Below, piece after piece: positions 14,784-24,600 of a DNA stretch of 64,000 nucleotides. Made by a program: the position numbers and the translations under genes. The stretch comes from Novosphingobium aquimarinum (GTDB lineage Bacteria > Pseudomonadota > Alphaproteobacteria > Sphingomonadales > Sphingomonadaceae), in the NCBI RefSeq assembly GCF_009746585.1, contig NZ_WRPO01000014.1, positions 1-64,000 on the forward strand, written 5' to 3'. Below the pieces are notes generated by a model. The model had not been told where the DNA came from. It saw nothing but the letters and a program-made list of their open reading frames with translations, and ran no database searches. How positions within the stretch are numbered: position 1 is the first letter of the stretch; each line of letters starts with the position of its first letter.

Positions 14784-16106
14784 ATGAGCGAAGTCGGAGA
14801 CGAACGAAAATTCCAGTTTCTGCGGAACGGCGATGCCGATCCATCGGAACTCGACTGGAACAAGGGGATCGAGAGCGCCCGCCAGGCGATTTCCGAGGCC
14901 ATGAACGCCAAGAATATCGCGTTTTTGCTCGGCGCTGGATGTTCCTCCCTGATGAGGGACAAAAAGGAACTCGGCATTGCGACCATGGCGCCCCTGGCCA
15001 AGGAGTTCTGTGGGGAAACCCTCGAGGCGCGGGCGGCGGGATTTTACGGTGATCCGCCGGTCGTCGGCGCTGCCCCGGCGCCGTGGCGGCTGACCAAGGG
15101 CGAACTCGACTATCTCGATGCGCTCGGGATCGACCTGGCGAAGGACTACAGCCGGAACCTGGAACGCTTGATGGAGGTGCTGTTCGCGCAGCAGTTCGTG
15201 CTGCGCCAGAGCGAGAATCCCGATCTTCACCCCTACCGCGGTGTTCTCGACGGCATCATCAAGAAGGTCCAGGACTTCCTATGGACCCGTGTCACCCAAG
15301 GGGCCTTCGCCACGCAGGGCGACACCACCGTGCGCGACCTCTACGAGCGGTTCTACAAGAAGCTGGTCCTGCGAGATCGGTCCTTGCCCCGGCCGTGGGT
15401 GTTCACGACCAACTACGATCATTTCAGCGAATTGGCGATGGATCGCCTGGGCATTCCCTATGCCAACGGCTTTTCCGGCGTGGTGGAACGTCGCTTCAAC
15501 CCGGCGATCTTCCGCTATGCCTTGGCCGAGCAGCTCGACGTCGCCAGCCGCAAGTGGACCGCCGTCGACGCCTTCGTCTATCTCTGCAAATTGCATGGTT
15601 CGGTCACTTGGACCGAGGACGATCACGGCCTGTTCCCGATCAAGGAGGTCTGGCCGCCGGAATCCACGAACCAGATGCTGATCTATCCGACGCCGGCGAA
15701 GCAGAACTCTTCACTCGGCTCGCCCTACGCGGACCTGTTCCGGGAATTTCAGTCCCGGATCGTGCGCGAGCAGAGCGTTCTCATCACGGCCGGCTACGCC
15801 TTCGGCGATGAGCACCTGAACAACATCATCTACCAGGCGCTGACGATCCCGACGTTCCGTCTGGTGATCTTCGCGGCGCCGGATACGGCCGGCGAGATCG
15901 CCAAGCTGCGGGCGCTGCGCGACCCGCGCATTTGGATCATTGGAGGCGACGGTCCTGCCGAGGGGACGAGGGCGCACTACTTCGACATGATCGTCGAGCA
16001 TTTCATGCCGCAGCGTCCCAGCGACAGGATCGATGACGCCGTTCGCAAGGTGTTGTCCGAACTGGCGCCGAAAAGGGACGACGAGACGAAGGATGGCGAG
16101 GCATGA
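14784..16106 (+). CDS. SIR2-domain defence protein (SIR2-HerA type)
   Basis: A 440-residue protein with a SIR2-like NAD-binding fold. Residues 46-54 read AFLLGAGCS, 208-212 TTNYD (with N210 and D212), 269-272 KLHG (H271, the usual catalytic His), and 335-345 TAGYAFGDEHL. This pattern is the antiphage SIR2 NADase type, not a protein deacetylase. In known SIR2-HerA systems the SIR2 and the HerA ATPase form a large complex that degrades NAD or DNA during infection; this is taken from those systems. ATG 14784 is chosen because GGGGG lies just before it. Its TGA overlaps the HerA start by four bases. Confidence 0.85.
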   Translation: MSEVGDERKFQFLRNGDADPSELDWNKGIESARQAISEAMNAKNIAFLLGAGCSSLMRDKKELGIATMAPLAKEFCGETLEARAAGFYGDPPVVGAAPAPWRLTKGELDYLDALGIDLAKDYSRNLERLMEVLFAQQFVLRQSENPDLHPYRGVLDGIIKKVQDFLWTRVTQGAFATQGDTTVRDLYERFYKKLVLRDRSLPRPWVFTTNYDHFSELAMDRLGIPYANGFSGVVERRFNPAIFRYALAEQLDVASRKWTAVDAFVYLCKLHGSVTWTEDDHGLFPIKEVWPPESTNQMLIYPTPAKQNSSLGSPYADLFREFQSRIVREQSVLITAGYAFGDEHLNNIIYQALTIPTFRLVIFAAPDTAGEIAKLRALRDPRIWIIGGDGPAEGTRAHYFDMIVEHFMPQRPSDRIDDAVRKVLSELAPKRDDETKDGEA

Positions 16107-18151
16107 GCCACGACGATCGCAAACGCGCGATCGGCAAGGTGGTCTCGGTCGCGGCCGACCGCTTTGTCGTGGAGATGCACGTCGGCACCGACAACTTCAC
16201 GGTCGTTGGCTTCGACGGCGTGCATTATGTGGCGCGGCTGGGATCGTTCCTGATGATTCCATCGCAGTCGGAATATGTCGTGGTCGAGGTTGTCGGTCTG
16301 CGAGAGCGCGACGCGAGCACTCCATCCGAGCGAGGCGACTTCGATCGGGCTGGCTCATCAAAATATCTGGACGTGGTGCCGGTCGGCATGTTGCCGATGC
16401 GTGGCGGCGCGTTCCGTTTCGGTGTGTCCGTTTTCCCGTCTCTGTATGCGGACGCACTCTATGCACTGGACGGCGAACTCGATCGCATCTTCGAGACCGA
16501 GGCGGCCGTCGAGCCGTCAGTCGGCCCGGATGGTGGCGCCTGCGAACCCGAAGGGGCCACGCGCTATCGGGTTCTGCCCATCGGCAAGTCGGTGGTGTTC
16601 GAGAACTACGACATCAAGGTCCGGCTGAACGAGTTCTTCGGCGGTCATGTCGCCGTCCTGGGCAATACCGGCAGCGGCAAGTCCTGCACGGTCGCCTCGG
16701 TCTTGCAGTCCCTTTTCAGCAAGCCGGAGGAGCATCACGCCCGCGGCGCGACCTTCGTCGTCTTCGACGTCAATGGCGAGTATCATGCCGCTCTGGCCGC
16801 TTCCGCGAAGGAGGGAGCCATCGGGGTCGAGCGCGTCGTCCTCGACGGCACGGCGGCTGGCTTCCGTATGCCGCATTGGTTCCTGGAGATGGCAGAATGG
16901 GAACTGCTCTTGCAGGCCAGCGAGCGAACACAACTGCCGGTTCTTCGGACGGCGTTAGGTCTGACAAGTCTCTTTCATGCCAATACGCCAGAAGCTCTGG
17001 CGCTGCGCGAGCACTTTGTCGCCACCTGCATCATCGAGTGTTTTCGAGGGGCAGATGGCGACTCCCCCGTATCGAAATTTCAGCGCGTCGTCTCCCTCCT
17101 CCAGAAGTATCCGACAAACGACCTGAATATGGCGCTTCTGAACCGCTTCAATCCCAATTTTCAGTATGGAAATTTTTCGGGGAACAACCAATCGGCGTTT
17201 CTGGACGAAGTGAGAAAAAAGCTCCGGGAGGACGCGCCCTTACCAGCCTATAATCGGACACCATTCTCTTTTGATGAGCTGCACGAGTGTCTCGACTTCG
17301 CGATCCTCTACGAGGAGGCTCACGGCAATCGCCAAATCCGAGACTACTGCTCGTCCATGGTCACGCGGCTCAGATCCCTCCAGGAGAGAACAGAATATGC
17401 CTTTCTGCGTCACGAAGGAGCTGACGTTGACGCGGCCGTAAGCGATCTGGAGTTTTTGACCAACATCGTCGGTCTGCAAAGGGCGGCCGGAGAGTCGTTC
17501 ACCAAACGCAATCAGATCATTATTATTGATCTCAATTCCGTCGAAGATGAAATCGTTGAGCTGGTCAGTGCGGTCATCGCACGCATGCTTTTTCGGTTTC
17601 TTCGCCATGCGGAACCGAGAAACCGCTTCCCGATACACCTACTGCTCGAAGAGGCTCATAGATATGTCGCCTCTACGCCGTCCCGCTTTTCCATCGACGC
17701 CACCAAGATTTTCGAGCGCATCGCCAAGGAAGGACGCAAATACGGCATGTTCGTGCTGCTGGCGTCTCAGCGCCCGAGCGAGCTGTCCAAGACGGTTCTC
17801 AGCCAGTGCTCCAACTTCCTGGTTCACCGAATCCAGAATCCCGACGATCTCTCCCAGATTCGCCAGATGACTCCGTTCATCTCAGAGTCGGTCCTGAAGC
17901 GGTTGCCGTCATTGCCTCGGCAGCACGCGCTGGTGTTTGGAACGTCGGTGAATCTGCCGACGACCTTCAAGGTCAGGGAGGCATTCCCGCGGCCGCGGAG
18001 CGACGATACCGCCGTCGTCGATCTGTGGTTCCACGAAGAAGGTCGAGCCGCTGACATTCGCCTCGCGCCCCGGCCGGCCGACGCCGCTGCTGCGGTGGCT
18101 GGAGGGGAGCCGATGGCGGTAAACGAAGCGCCGGGCGATGACATCTTCTGA
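16103..18151 (+). CDS. HerA-like hexameric ATPase of a SIR2-HerA defence pair
   Basis: A 682-residue FtsK/HerA-family ATPase. Residues 1-110 form a HAS-barrel-like beta domain. Walker A is GNTGSGKS (187-194), VVFDVNGEYH follows, Walker B is HLLLEEAHRYV (near 512), and ASQRPSEL with FLVHRIQNPDDL is the HerA signature. The start overlaps the SIR2 stop (ATGA), and its 3' end overlaps the exonuclease gene by 14 bases. The stretch about 16,940-17,690 is clearly richer in A and T than both ends, suggesting mosaic origin. No NurA nuclease is adjacent, which sets it apart from the DNA-repair HerA pairs. Confidence 0.85.
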   Translation: MSHDDRKRAIGKVVSVAADRFVVEMHVGTDNFTVVGFDGVHYVARLGSFLMIPSQSEYVVVEVVGLRERDASTPSERGDFDRAGSSKYLDVVPVGMLPMRGGAFRFGVSVFPSLYADALYALDGELDRIFETEAAVEPSVGPDGGACEPEGATRYRVLPIGKSVVFENYDIKVRLNEFFGGHVAVLGNTGSGKSCTVASVLQSLFSKPEEHHARGATFVVFDVNGEYHAALAASAKEGAIGVERVVLDGTAAGFRMPHWFLEMAEWELLLQASERTQLPVLRTALGLTSLFHANTPEALALREHFVATCIIECFRGADGDSPVSKFQRVVSLLQKYPTNDLNMALLNRFNPNFQYGNFSGNNQSAFLDEVRKKLREDAPLPAYNRTPFSFDELHECLDFAILYEEAHGNRQIRDYCSSMVTRLRSLQERTEYAFLRHEGADVDAAVSDLEFLTNIVGLQRAAGESFTKRNQIIIIDLNSVEDEIVELVSAVIARMLFRFLRHAEPRNRFPIHLLLEEAHRYVASTPSRFSIDATKIFERIAKEGRKYGMFVLLASQRPSELSKTVLSQCSNFLVHRIQNPDDLSQIRQMTPFISESVLKRLPSLPRQHALVFGTSVNLPTTFKVREAFPRPRSDDTAVVDLWFHEEGRAADIRLAPRPADAAAAVAGGEPMAVNEAPGDDIF

Positions 18152-19031
18152 CCATCTGGAGACTCTGGCGCAGACACTGGAGGCCACGGGGGATTACCGG
18201 GTGATCCGGCGTCTCAAGCCACGCCCTCGCACCGTTCCGCCTCCCGGCACCCCGCTGCGCCTTGGCCTGGTGGTCGATGTAGAGACCACGGGGCTCGACC
18301 CTCAGCGCGACGAGATCATCGAACTCGCCATGACGCCATTCAACTATGGCTTGGATGGCACCGTTTTCAGCGTGGGCGACAGCTTCCAAGGGCTGCGTCA
18401 GCCGAGCGAGCCTATCGCCCCGGAAATCACCGCGATCACGGGCATCACCAACGAGATGGTGGCCGGCCAGATTATTGATCCCGCAGCGGTAGCCACATTC
18501 GCGGCGCCGGCTTCGCTCGTCATCGCGCACAACGCGGCGTTCGACCGCCGCTTTCTTGAACGATTCAGCGACGTGTTTTCGACGAAGCCGTGGGCTTGCT
18601 CGCTCAACCAGATCGATTGGGCCGCGGAGGGGTTCGAGGGCACGAAACTCGCCTATCTCGCTCAAGCCGCCGGCTTCTTCTACGACCGCCACCGCGCGAT
18701 GCACGACTGTCTTGCTACGGTCGAGTTGCTGGCAATGGGGCTGCCCCGATCTGGCGTTACGGGTCTTAGCCGCCTCCTGGACGGCGCTCGTGCCGTTTCT
18801 TGGCGCATTTGGGCGGAGAACTCGCCCTTCGACCTCAAGGATGTCCTCAAAGCACGGGGATACCGTTGGAACGGCGATCCCGGCCCGCAGCCGCGCGCAT
18901 GGTATATCGACGTTCCCGAAGCTCAACGCGAGGCCGAGCTGCGGTTCTTGAGAACGGAAATCTATCGGTATGAGGTCGATCCCCCGGTTCGGCGGATCGA
19001 TGCGTATGATCGGTTTTCAGACCGGATCTGA
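18138..19031 (+). CDS. DEDDh 3'-5' exonuclease (DnaQ-like) coupled to HerA
   Basis: A 297-residue protein with a DnaQ-type exonuclease domain at about 40-200. D47 and E49 lie in VDVETTGLD, D136 in AHNAAFDRRFLE, and H185 with D190 in DRHRAMHDCLATVELL, so the DEDDh set is complete. A C-terminal module (KARGYRWNGDPGPQPRAW, then a charged tail) is also seen in island-borne exonucleases. The start overlaps herA by 14 bases, which implies coupling. It could be a third defence component, or a separate island gene that happens to follow; similar exonucleases occur elsewhere without HerA. Confidence 0.8.
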   Translation: MTSSDHLETLAQTLEATGDYRVIRRLKPRPRTVPPPGTPLRLGLVVDVETTGLDPQRDEIIELAMTPFNYGLDGTVFSVGDSFQGLRQPSEPIAPEITAITGITNEMVAGQIIDPAAVATFAAPASLVIAHNAAFDRRFLERFSDVFSTKPWACSLNQIDWAAEGFEGTKLAYLAQAAGFFYDRHRAMHDCLATVELLAMGLPRSGVTGLSRLLDGARAVSWRIWAENSPFDLKDVLKARGYRWNGDPGPQPRAWYIDVPEAQREAELRFLRTEIYRYEVDPPVRRIDAYDRFSDRI

Positions 19032-19049
19032 ACGCCGTCGAGGGCCGGG

Positions 19050-19487
19050 CTATTGCTTGCCCTGGCCGTATCCATTGCCGCCCTCGATGCTCCCGGCGGC
19101 CTTCAGCAAGTCCCCGATGGAGCGCCCGCCGATCCGGCAGGTGGCCACCACGCGGTCGTAGGACTGGTGGTTGGCGACGCACTCCGCATTCCGACCCATC
19201 GCGATCTTCTCCAGCGCGGCCTTGGCGGCGGGGCCGGTGGGAGAGTGAAGTTCGGGCGCGTAGAAATCCCCCAGCCGGATCTCCACCCAGTTGGCCGGCC
19301 CTTGACCGACGGCCACGCACAAGGAGTCGCCGTCACCGACATAGACCACGGGACCGGAGAAGTGCGCGCCGCGATGGAGATAGGACGGCATCGGGCCGCG
19401 GTCGGGAATGGCCTTGCAGGGATCGGCCTTGGCCGCCGTCGCTGTGGTCAGTGCCGCCAGCACGGCCAGCCCCATTACGATACGCAT
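19050..19487 (-). CDS. Secreted SNase-like nuclease
   Basis: A 145-residue protein with a signal peptide (MRIVMGLAVLAALTTATAAKA). The rest resembles staphylococcal nuclease: YVGDGDSLCV, EIRLGDFYAPEL (Arg, Asp and Glu at the known catalytic spacing) and YDRVVATCRIGGRSIGDLL with the second Arg. It would act in the periplasm or outside. It is convergent with the exonuclease gene (18 bases between stops) and downstream of the integrase gene. Such small nucleases are common next to island integrases; the biological role is not known. Confidence 0.75.
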   Translation of the reverse strand: MRIVMGLAVLAALTTATAAKADPCKAIPDRGPMPSYLHRGAHFSGPVVYVGDGDSLCVAVGQGPANWVEIRLGDFYAPELHSPTGPAAKAALEKIAMGRNAECVANHQSYDRVVATCRIGGRSIGDLLKAAGSIEGGNGYGQGKQ

Positions 19488-19527
19488 AGTCGTTTTTCAC
19501 TTCCGCCTTTTATGGTGCGCCGGAGGC

Positions 19528-20769
19528 TTATGCCGCCGCTTTCAGGCGCTTCTTGGCGAGCATGGCACGGACGAACTTGTCCCATTTCGCCATGCCCGCG
19601 CGCTTTTCCACCATGTAGTGCCAGCGGTCATAGTGCTTGGAGCTGACGTCCTGCAACGCATGGTTCTGAAGGCGGTCGCGGATTTCCTTCGAGATCCCCG
19701 CCTTGCCGGTCAGCGTCTTGAAGGTTCGGCGCAGGTCGCGGTTCGTCACATAGGGGATCACGCCGCGGTCCCGCTGGCGCCACATGAACGAGTAAAGCGT
19801 GCCGTGGCTGACAGGCTTGGACGGGTCTGTGGCCGACGGGAAGAACCAGCCATATTCGTTGACGTTGATGGACGCGAGTAGCTCTGCGGCCAGCTCAGGC
19901 ACCGGAACGGCATGGGGCTGATTGTTCTTGGTCTTCGACCAGTCGATGATCTTTTCCTTCGCGTCCCACTGGTCGATGTGAAGGCTCGCGATCTCCTGGA
20001 CGCGCTGGCCGGTCAGCATGATGATCCTGACGGCGCGGGTATAGGGCGGGTGAACCGGCGTGTCGGGGCATTCCAGCCAACGATAGAGCTGCACGAACTC
20101 GTCTTCGTCGAGCCAGCGGGTGCCCTTGACCTTTGGTTCGGTCGGAATGCCTGTCGCCGGATTGAAGGGGATGCGAAAGCGGCGAGCCGACTGCTGCCGA
20201 TAGTCGTTGTCCGACTTCATGCCCCAGCCAAAGGCCGCGTGCATATAGGAACGCACATGGTCGGCCATCGACTTGGCGCCGCGCTCATAGATCGGGCGGA
20301 TCAGCTCGACGATTTCCTCGGCCTCGATCTCGCGGGCGAGGCGGTTGCGCCCAAGGGTGTTGGCGATCTTGTTGAGGCCCTTCTCCGTCTCCTTCCAGGA
20401 GGGCTTGCCGGCGGCTTTGAGCGAAGCGACGTAACCCTCGAAGAGATCGGCGACGGTGCCGGGGCGAGTGTCGGATGCGATCTTGATGCTCCGGCCCTTC
20501 TGGATGACGTCGGCATAGTCGCGCTTGAAAATCTCGCGGGCCTGCGCGAGCGACATCGAGGGGTAGGCGCCGATCTTCTTCTTGGTGCGTTTGCCGTCAC
20601 GCCATTGCTGCGCCATCCAGTCGGCGGTGACGCGCTTCGGCATTGGCTTGAGGACGAGGACGAGTCGGCCGGTGCCGCGCCCCTCGCCATCGGCCAGATT
20701 TTCCTGCTTGCGGCTGATCTCGACGCGCTTCAGCGCATGTCGGATCGTGGTGTCGGTCAGGGCTGGCAT
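19528..20769 (-). CDS. Tyrosine integrase of the genomic island
   Basis: A 413-residue phage/ICE-type integrase. An N-terminal DUF4102-like arm-binding domain (about 1-100, TKKKIGAYPSMSLAQAREIF) is followed by a core-binding domain and a catalytic domain with Arg in TGQRVQEIASL, the box NRDLRRTFKTLTG, His in RLQNHALQD and Tyr in SSKHYDRW. The first position of the usual HxLRR box is Arg here, a tolerated variation in this group. It lies at the right end of the island, reading away from truncated radC, so it is the likely enzyme that inserted the island there. Confidence 0.85.
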   Translation of the reverse strand: MPALTDTTIRHALKRVEISRKQENLADGEGRGTGRLVLVLKPMPKRVTADWMAQQWRDGKRTKKKIGAYPSMSLAQAREIFKRDYADVIQKGRSIKIASDTRPGTVADLFEGYVASLKAAGKPSWKETEKGLNKIANTLGRNRLAREIEAEEIVELIRPIYERGAKSMADHVRSYMHAAFGWGMKSDNDYRQQSARRFRIPFNPATGIPTEPKVKGTRWLDEDEFVQLYRWLECPDTPVHPPYTRAVRIIMLTGQRVQEIASLHIDQWDAKEKIIDWSKTKNNQPHAVPVPELAAELLASINVNEYGWFFPSATDPSKPVSHGTLYSFMWRQRDRGVIPYVTNRDLRRTFKTLTGKAGISKEIRDRLQNHALQDVSSKHYDRWHYMVEKRAGMAKWDKFVRAMLAKKRLKAAA

Positions 20770-20859
20770 GCGTTCCTCCTTGTCCGCAACTGGGATCGGT
20801 CGAGGAGAAACGGGGATCGTTTGCTGGGAGCGGAAAGCCGTTTTCTATCCCTTCAACCG

Positions 20860-20960
20860 CCCCCAATTTGCCAAAACCGTCCCCACTACGCAATGCCAAA
20901 AAACGCCAATTTTCCTAGTGTTTCAACGGTATTGAGCGTGATCATGCGGGATCGAAATCA
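20860..20960. other. Right junction of the island, inside radC
   Basis: This gap holds the end of the island. On the minus strand radC reads normally to CACAACCACCCC (HNHP) and then leaves the family sequence with ACT CAC TGA. Two TGCCAAAA repeats (20869-20876 and 20894-20901) and a related GCCAATTTT lie close by and could be integrase arm sites. The exact attachment core cannot be set without the left end. Confidence 0.6.
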
Positions 20961-21551
20961 GTGAGTGGGGTGGTTGTGCACCAGGATCAGCGCGGTCGCG
21001 CCGATGTCCATCGCCTTGTGGATGACTTTGCGCGGATGGATCGCGGCCTCGTCGATATCGCCGTCCGCCACCTTTTCGTCGAGGATCAGCATGTTCCTGG
21101 TGTTGAGGTAGAGCACGCGGACACGTTCGTGCGTCAGGTCGGCCATGTCTACCATCAGATAGTCGATCAGCGCCTGCCACGAGCCGATCACGGGTTTTTC
21201 GCGCACTTCCTGCCGCACTAGCCGGCGCATCGCGACCGCCACGACCTTCAGCGCGGCGGCAGTCGCGTCGCCCATGCCGGGATGGGCGCGCAGCGTCGCA
21301 GCATCGGCATTGAGGACGCCCGCCAGCGATCCGAATCGCGCGATCAGTGCGCGGGCCAGCGGCTTGGTGTCGCGGCGCGGGACTGCGCCCATCAGCAGAA
21401 ATTCGATGACTTCGTGATCGGCGAGCGCATCGTCCCCGCCTTCGAGCAAGCGCTTGCGCAGCCGGGCGCGATGGCCGCTGCTGTCGTGCGCGGCATCTTG
21501 GCCCTTGTCCCCGCCAAGAGATTCATCGAAAAGTTGCCGCTCGTCCGACAT
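20958..21551 (-). pseudogene. radC: RadC (MPN/JAMM) cut off by the island
   Basis: The product is 197 residues from ATG 21551 (an ATG at 21582 is possible). It has the helix-hairpin-helix region (EVIEFLLMGAVPRRDTKPLA, AHPGMGDATAAALK), then the MPN domain to ALILVHNHPTH, and stops. Normal RadC continues with SGDPTPS and about 40 more residues, which hold the last metal ligand of the JAMM motif. Those residues should lie at the other end of the island. The protein is very probably inactive. It is divergent from ydbH, 57 bases apart. Confidence 0.8.
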
Positions 21552-21608
21552 GGCCTCCCGCAATGATCGCATTGGAACCGCATTGCCTTTCGGCCGGTTG
21601 ACGCGCAA

Positions 21609-24600
21609 GTGATGGAGTGGATGGCGCAGGAGGAATATAAGGAATATCCCGATGCCGAGCGCGGGACAGAAACGCGCTATCGGTCGCGGGGCTGCCTGTT
21701 GCTCGTCTCGCTGACGCTGATCGTCAGTCTGGTGCTCCTCTATCTGTGGATCCAGCGCGAGCGAATCGCGGACGACTACATCGCCGAGCAACTCGAGACG
21801 ATGGGGCTGCCGGCGACCTACGACGTCGTCGAGATCGGGCCGGACAAACAGGTTCTGCGCAATCTCGTGGTCGGCGATCCGGCGCGGCCCGACCTGACGG
21901 TCGAGCGCATCGAGCTCAAGACGCGGATCGGCTTCGGCCTTCCCGGGATCGGCCGCATCACGCTCACCGAGCCGCGGTTCTATGGCCGGATCCGCAATGG
22001 TACGCCGAGCTTCGGCAGTCTCGACAAAGTGCTGTTCACCGGCGGCGATGCGCCGTTCCGGATGCCGGATCTCGACGTGGCGATCGAAGACGGACGCGCG
22101 CTGATCGAGGCGGATCAAGGACCGATCGGCATCAAGCTGGCTGGCGAGGGCCGGTTGCGCGGCGGCTTTTCCGGGATTCTGGCGGCGGTCACACCCGGCC
22201 TTGCGCAGGGCGATTGTCGGACAGGCCGCACGACGCTGTATGCCAAGCTGAGCGTGTCGCGCGAAAAGCCGCGGCTGCAAGGACCCTTGCGCACTGCCGG
22301 TCTGGTGTGTCCGAAATCCGAATTGCGGCTCGGCCAAAGCGCACTCGCGCTCGATCTGGTGGCCGACCAGCACCTCGACGGGCTGGACGGCAAGCTCGGC
22401 GTCGAACTCGGGAAATTCGCCTATGCAGGCCAGGGGATGGAGGCGCTGCAGGGCACGGCGGCGTTTTCGTTCCGCAAGTCGGCGTTGAATGCACGCTACG
22501 ATCTCGCCGCCCTTGGCGCCGGGAGCCCGCAGGCGCGCGCGGCGCGGATCTCCGCACAAGGGCGCCTGCGTACGCTCGGCGCGCTCGAACGCATCGAACT
22601 GGAGAGCGATCTTCAGGCAACCGGGGTCGCGGGGGGCGAAGCGCTCTTCGCAGCACTGGAAAGCGCGCAAGATGCGGGCGAGGGCACGCTGCTCGCTTCG
22701 GTCGCGGCCCAGATCCGCACGGCACTGGCGCGCGAGGCACGCGGAAGCCGGTTCGACGGCAACGTCGTCGTCCGGCGGACCGAGGACGGCACGACCCTCG
22801 TGATTCCGCGTGCGACCCTGCGCGGCGGCAGCGGCGCGACATTGCTGGCCGTTTCGCGATTCCAGGCGCTTGCTGGAACAGGAGGCGACTTACCCCAGCT
22901 CTCGGGTAATTTCTCGACCGGCGGTCGCGGACTGCCGTCGATTTCGGGGAGAATGGAGCGTGACGCCGGCGATCGACTGCTGCTGCGCGTGCGGATGCCC
23001 GAATATGTCGCCGGCGATGCGCGACTGGCCTTGCCCGAACTCACGGTGGTGCAGGCGGCGGATGGCGGCTTCACGCTCGACGGGCAAGCGCGGGTCAGTG
23101 GCGCGCTTCCCGGCGGTAGCGCAACGAACCTCGTGCTGCCGATCGATGGCCGCGTTGCCCGCGATGGATCGTTCGCGCTGTGGCGCCAATGCGTCCAGCT
23201 TCGCTTCGATCGCTTGTCGATGGCAAGCTTGCAACTCGATCGACAGCGAATGCCGCTGTGCCCCGCTCGCGGCCAGGCGATTGTCTCCAATGGCGGCGGC
23301 GGCTTGCGCATCGCTGCGGGCACGACGAACCTCGATGTTCGCGGCAGCCTCGGCGCGACGCCGATTCGCATCGCGAGCGGTCCGGTGGGCGTGGCCTGGC
23401 CCGGCAACTTGTCGGCGCGCTCGCTCGAAGTCACCCTCGGTCCTGCCGCCACGGCTTCCACTTTCCGGATCGCCAATCTTGCCGCCCAACTCGACAATAC
23501 GGTGGCGGGGACGTTCGAGAAGTCGGACGTTACGCTCTACGCCGTCCCGCTCGACATCCGCGATGCGTCGGGGACCTGGCGCTATGCCGGAGGCGTCCTG
23601 ACGCTCGGGTCGGGGCAGTTCCGGCTCGAGGATCGCCAACAAGTCGATCGCTTCGAACCGCTGCTGGCGCGCGACGCCACGCTGCGGCTTGCCGACAATC
23701 TCATCACTGCGGACGCCTTGCTGCGCGAACCCAAGAGCGACCGGCAGATCGTGCGCGCGGTCATCCGGCACAATCTCGCGACGGGGAGGGGGCAGGCCGA
23801 TCTGGACGTACCGAGCATCGTGTTCGACGCGGCCTTGCAGCCCGATACGCTCACCACGCTCGCGCTCGGCGTGATCGCCAATGCGCAAGGCGCGGTGAGA
23901 GGCAGCGGCCGTATCGACTGGAGCCCGCAGGCCGTGACGTCGCGCGGCCAGTTCACGACCGACCGGCTCGATTTCGCTGCCGCATTCGGCCCGGTCACTG
24001 GTATGCAGGGGACCGTCGAGTTCTCCGATCTGCTGGGGCTGGTCACGCCGCCCGGACAGACGCTGCGCATCGCCGCGATCAATCCCGGCATCGAGGTCAA
24101 CGACGGGATCCTCAAGTTCGGCTTGCGGCCCGGCTACGTCATTGCGGTGGAAGGCGCGGACTGGCCGTTCTTCGGCGGGAGCCTGCACCTCGAACCGGTC
24201 ACCATGACCATGGGCAAGGAGGAACTGCGGCGCTACACGCTGGTCATCCGCGGTCTGGAAGCCGAGCGGTTCCTGGCCAGGATGGAACTGGCCAACCTTT
24301 CGGCGACAGGCACGTTCGATGGCGAGATGCCGCTGCTGTTCGATAAGAACGGGGGACGGATCGAAGGCGGTCTGCTCGAATCGCGACCGCCGGGGGGCAA
24401 CGTCTCCTACGTCGGCGACCTGAGCTACGAAGACCTCTCGACGATGGCCAACTTCGCTTTCGATACCTTGCGCTCGCTCGATTATCGCCGGATGGTGATC
24501 GGCATGGACGGTGCGCTGGAGGGCGAACTGCTCACGAAGATGCGGATCCACGGCGTCAGCCAGGGCGAGGGCGCCAGGAAAAACTTCCTCACTCGCCGGA

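Noticed and set aside
16103..18151. HerA as a repair or conjugation ATPase (VirB4/TraG type)
   Set aside because: The HAS-barrel-like N-terminus, the ASQRP and FLVHRIQNP motifs and the direct overlap with a SIR2 NADase gene fit SIR2-HerA defence. No NurA or mating-pair genes are adjacent.
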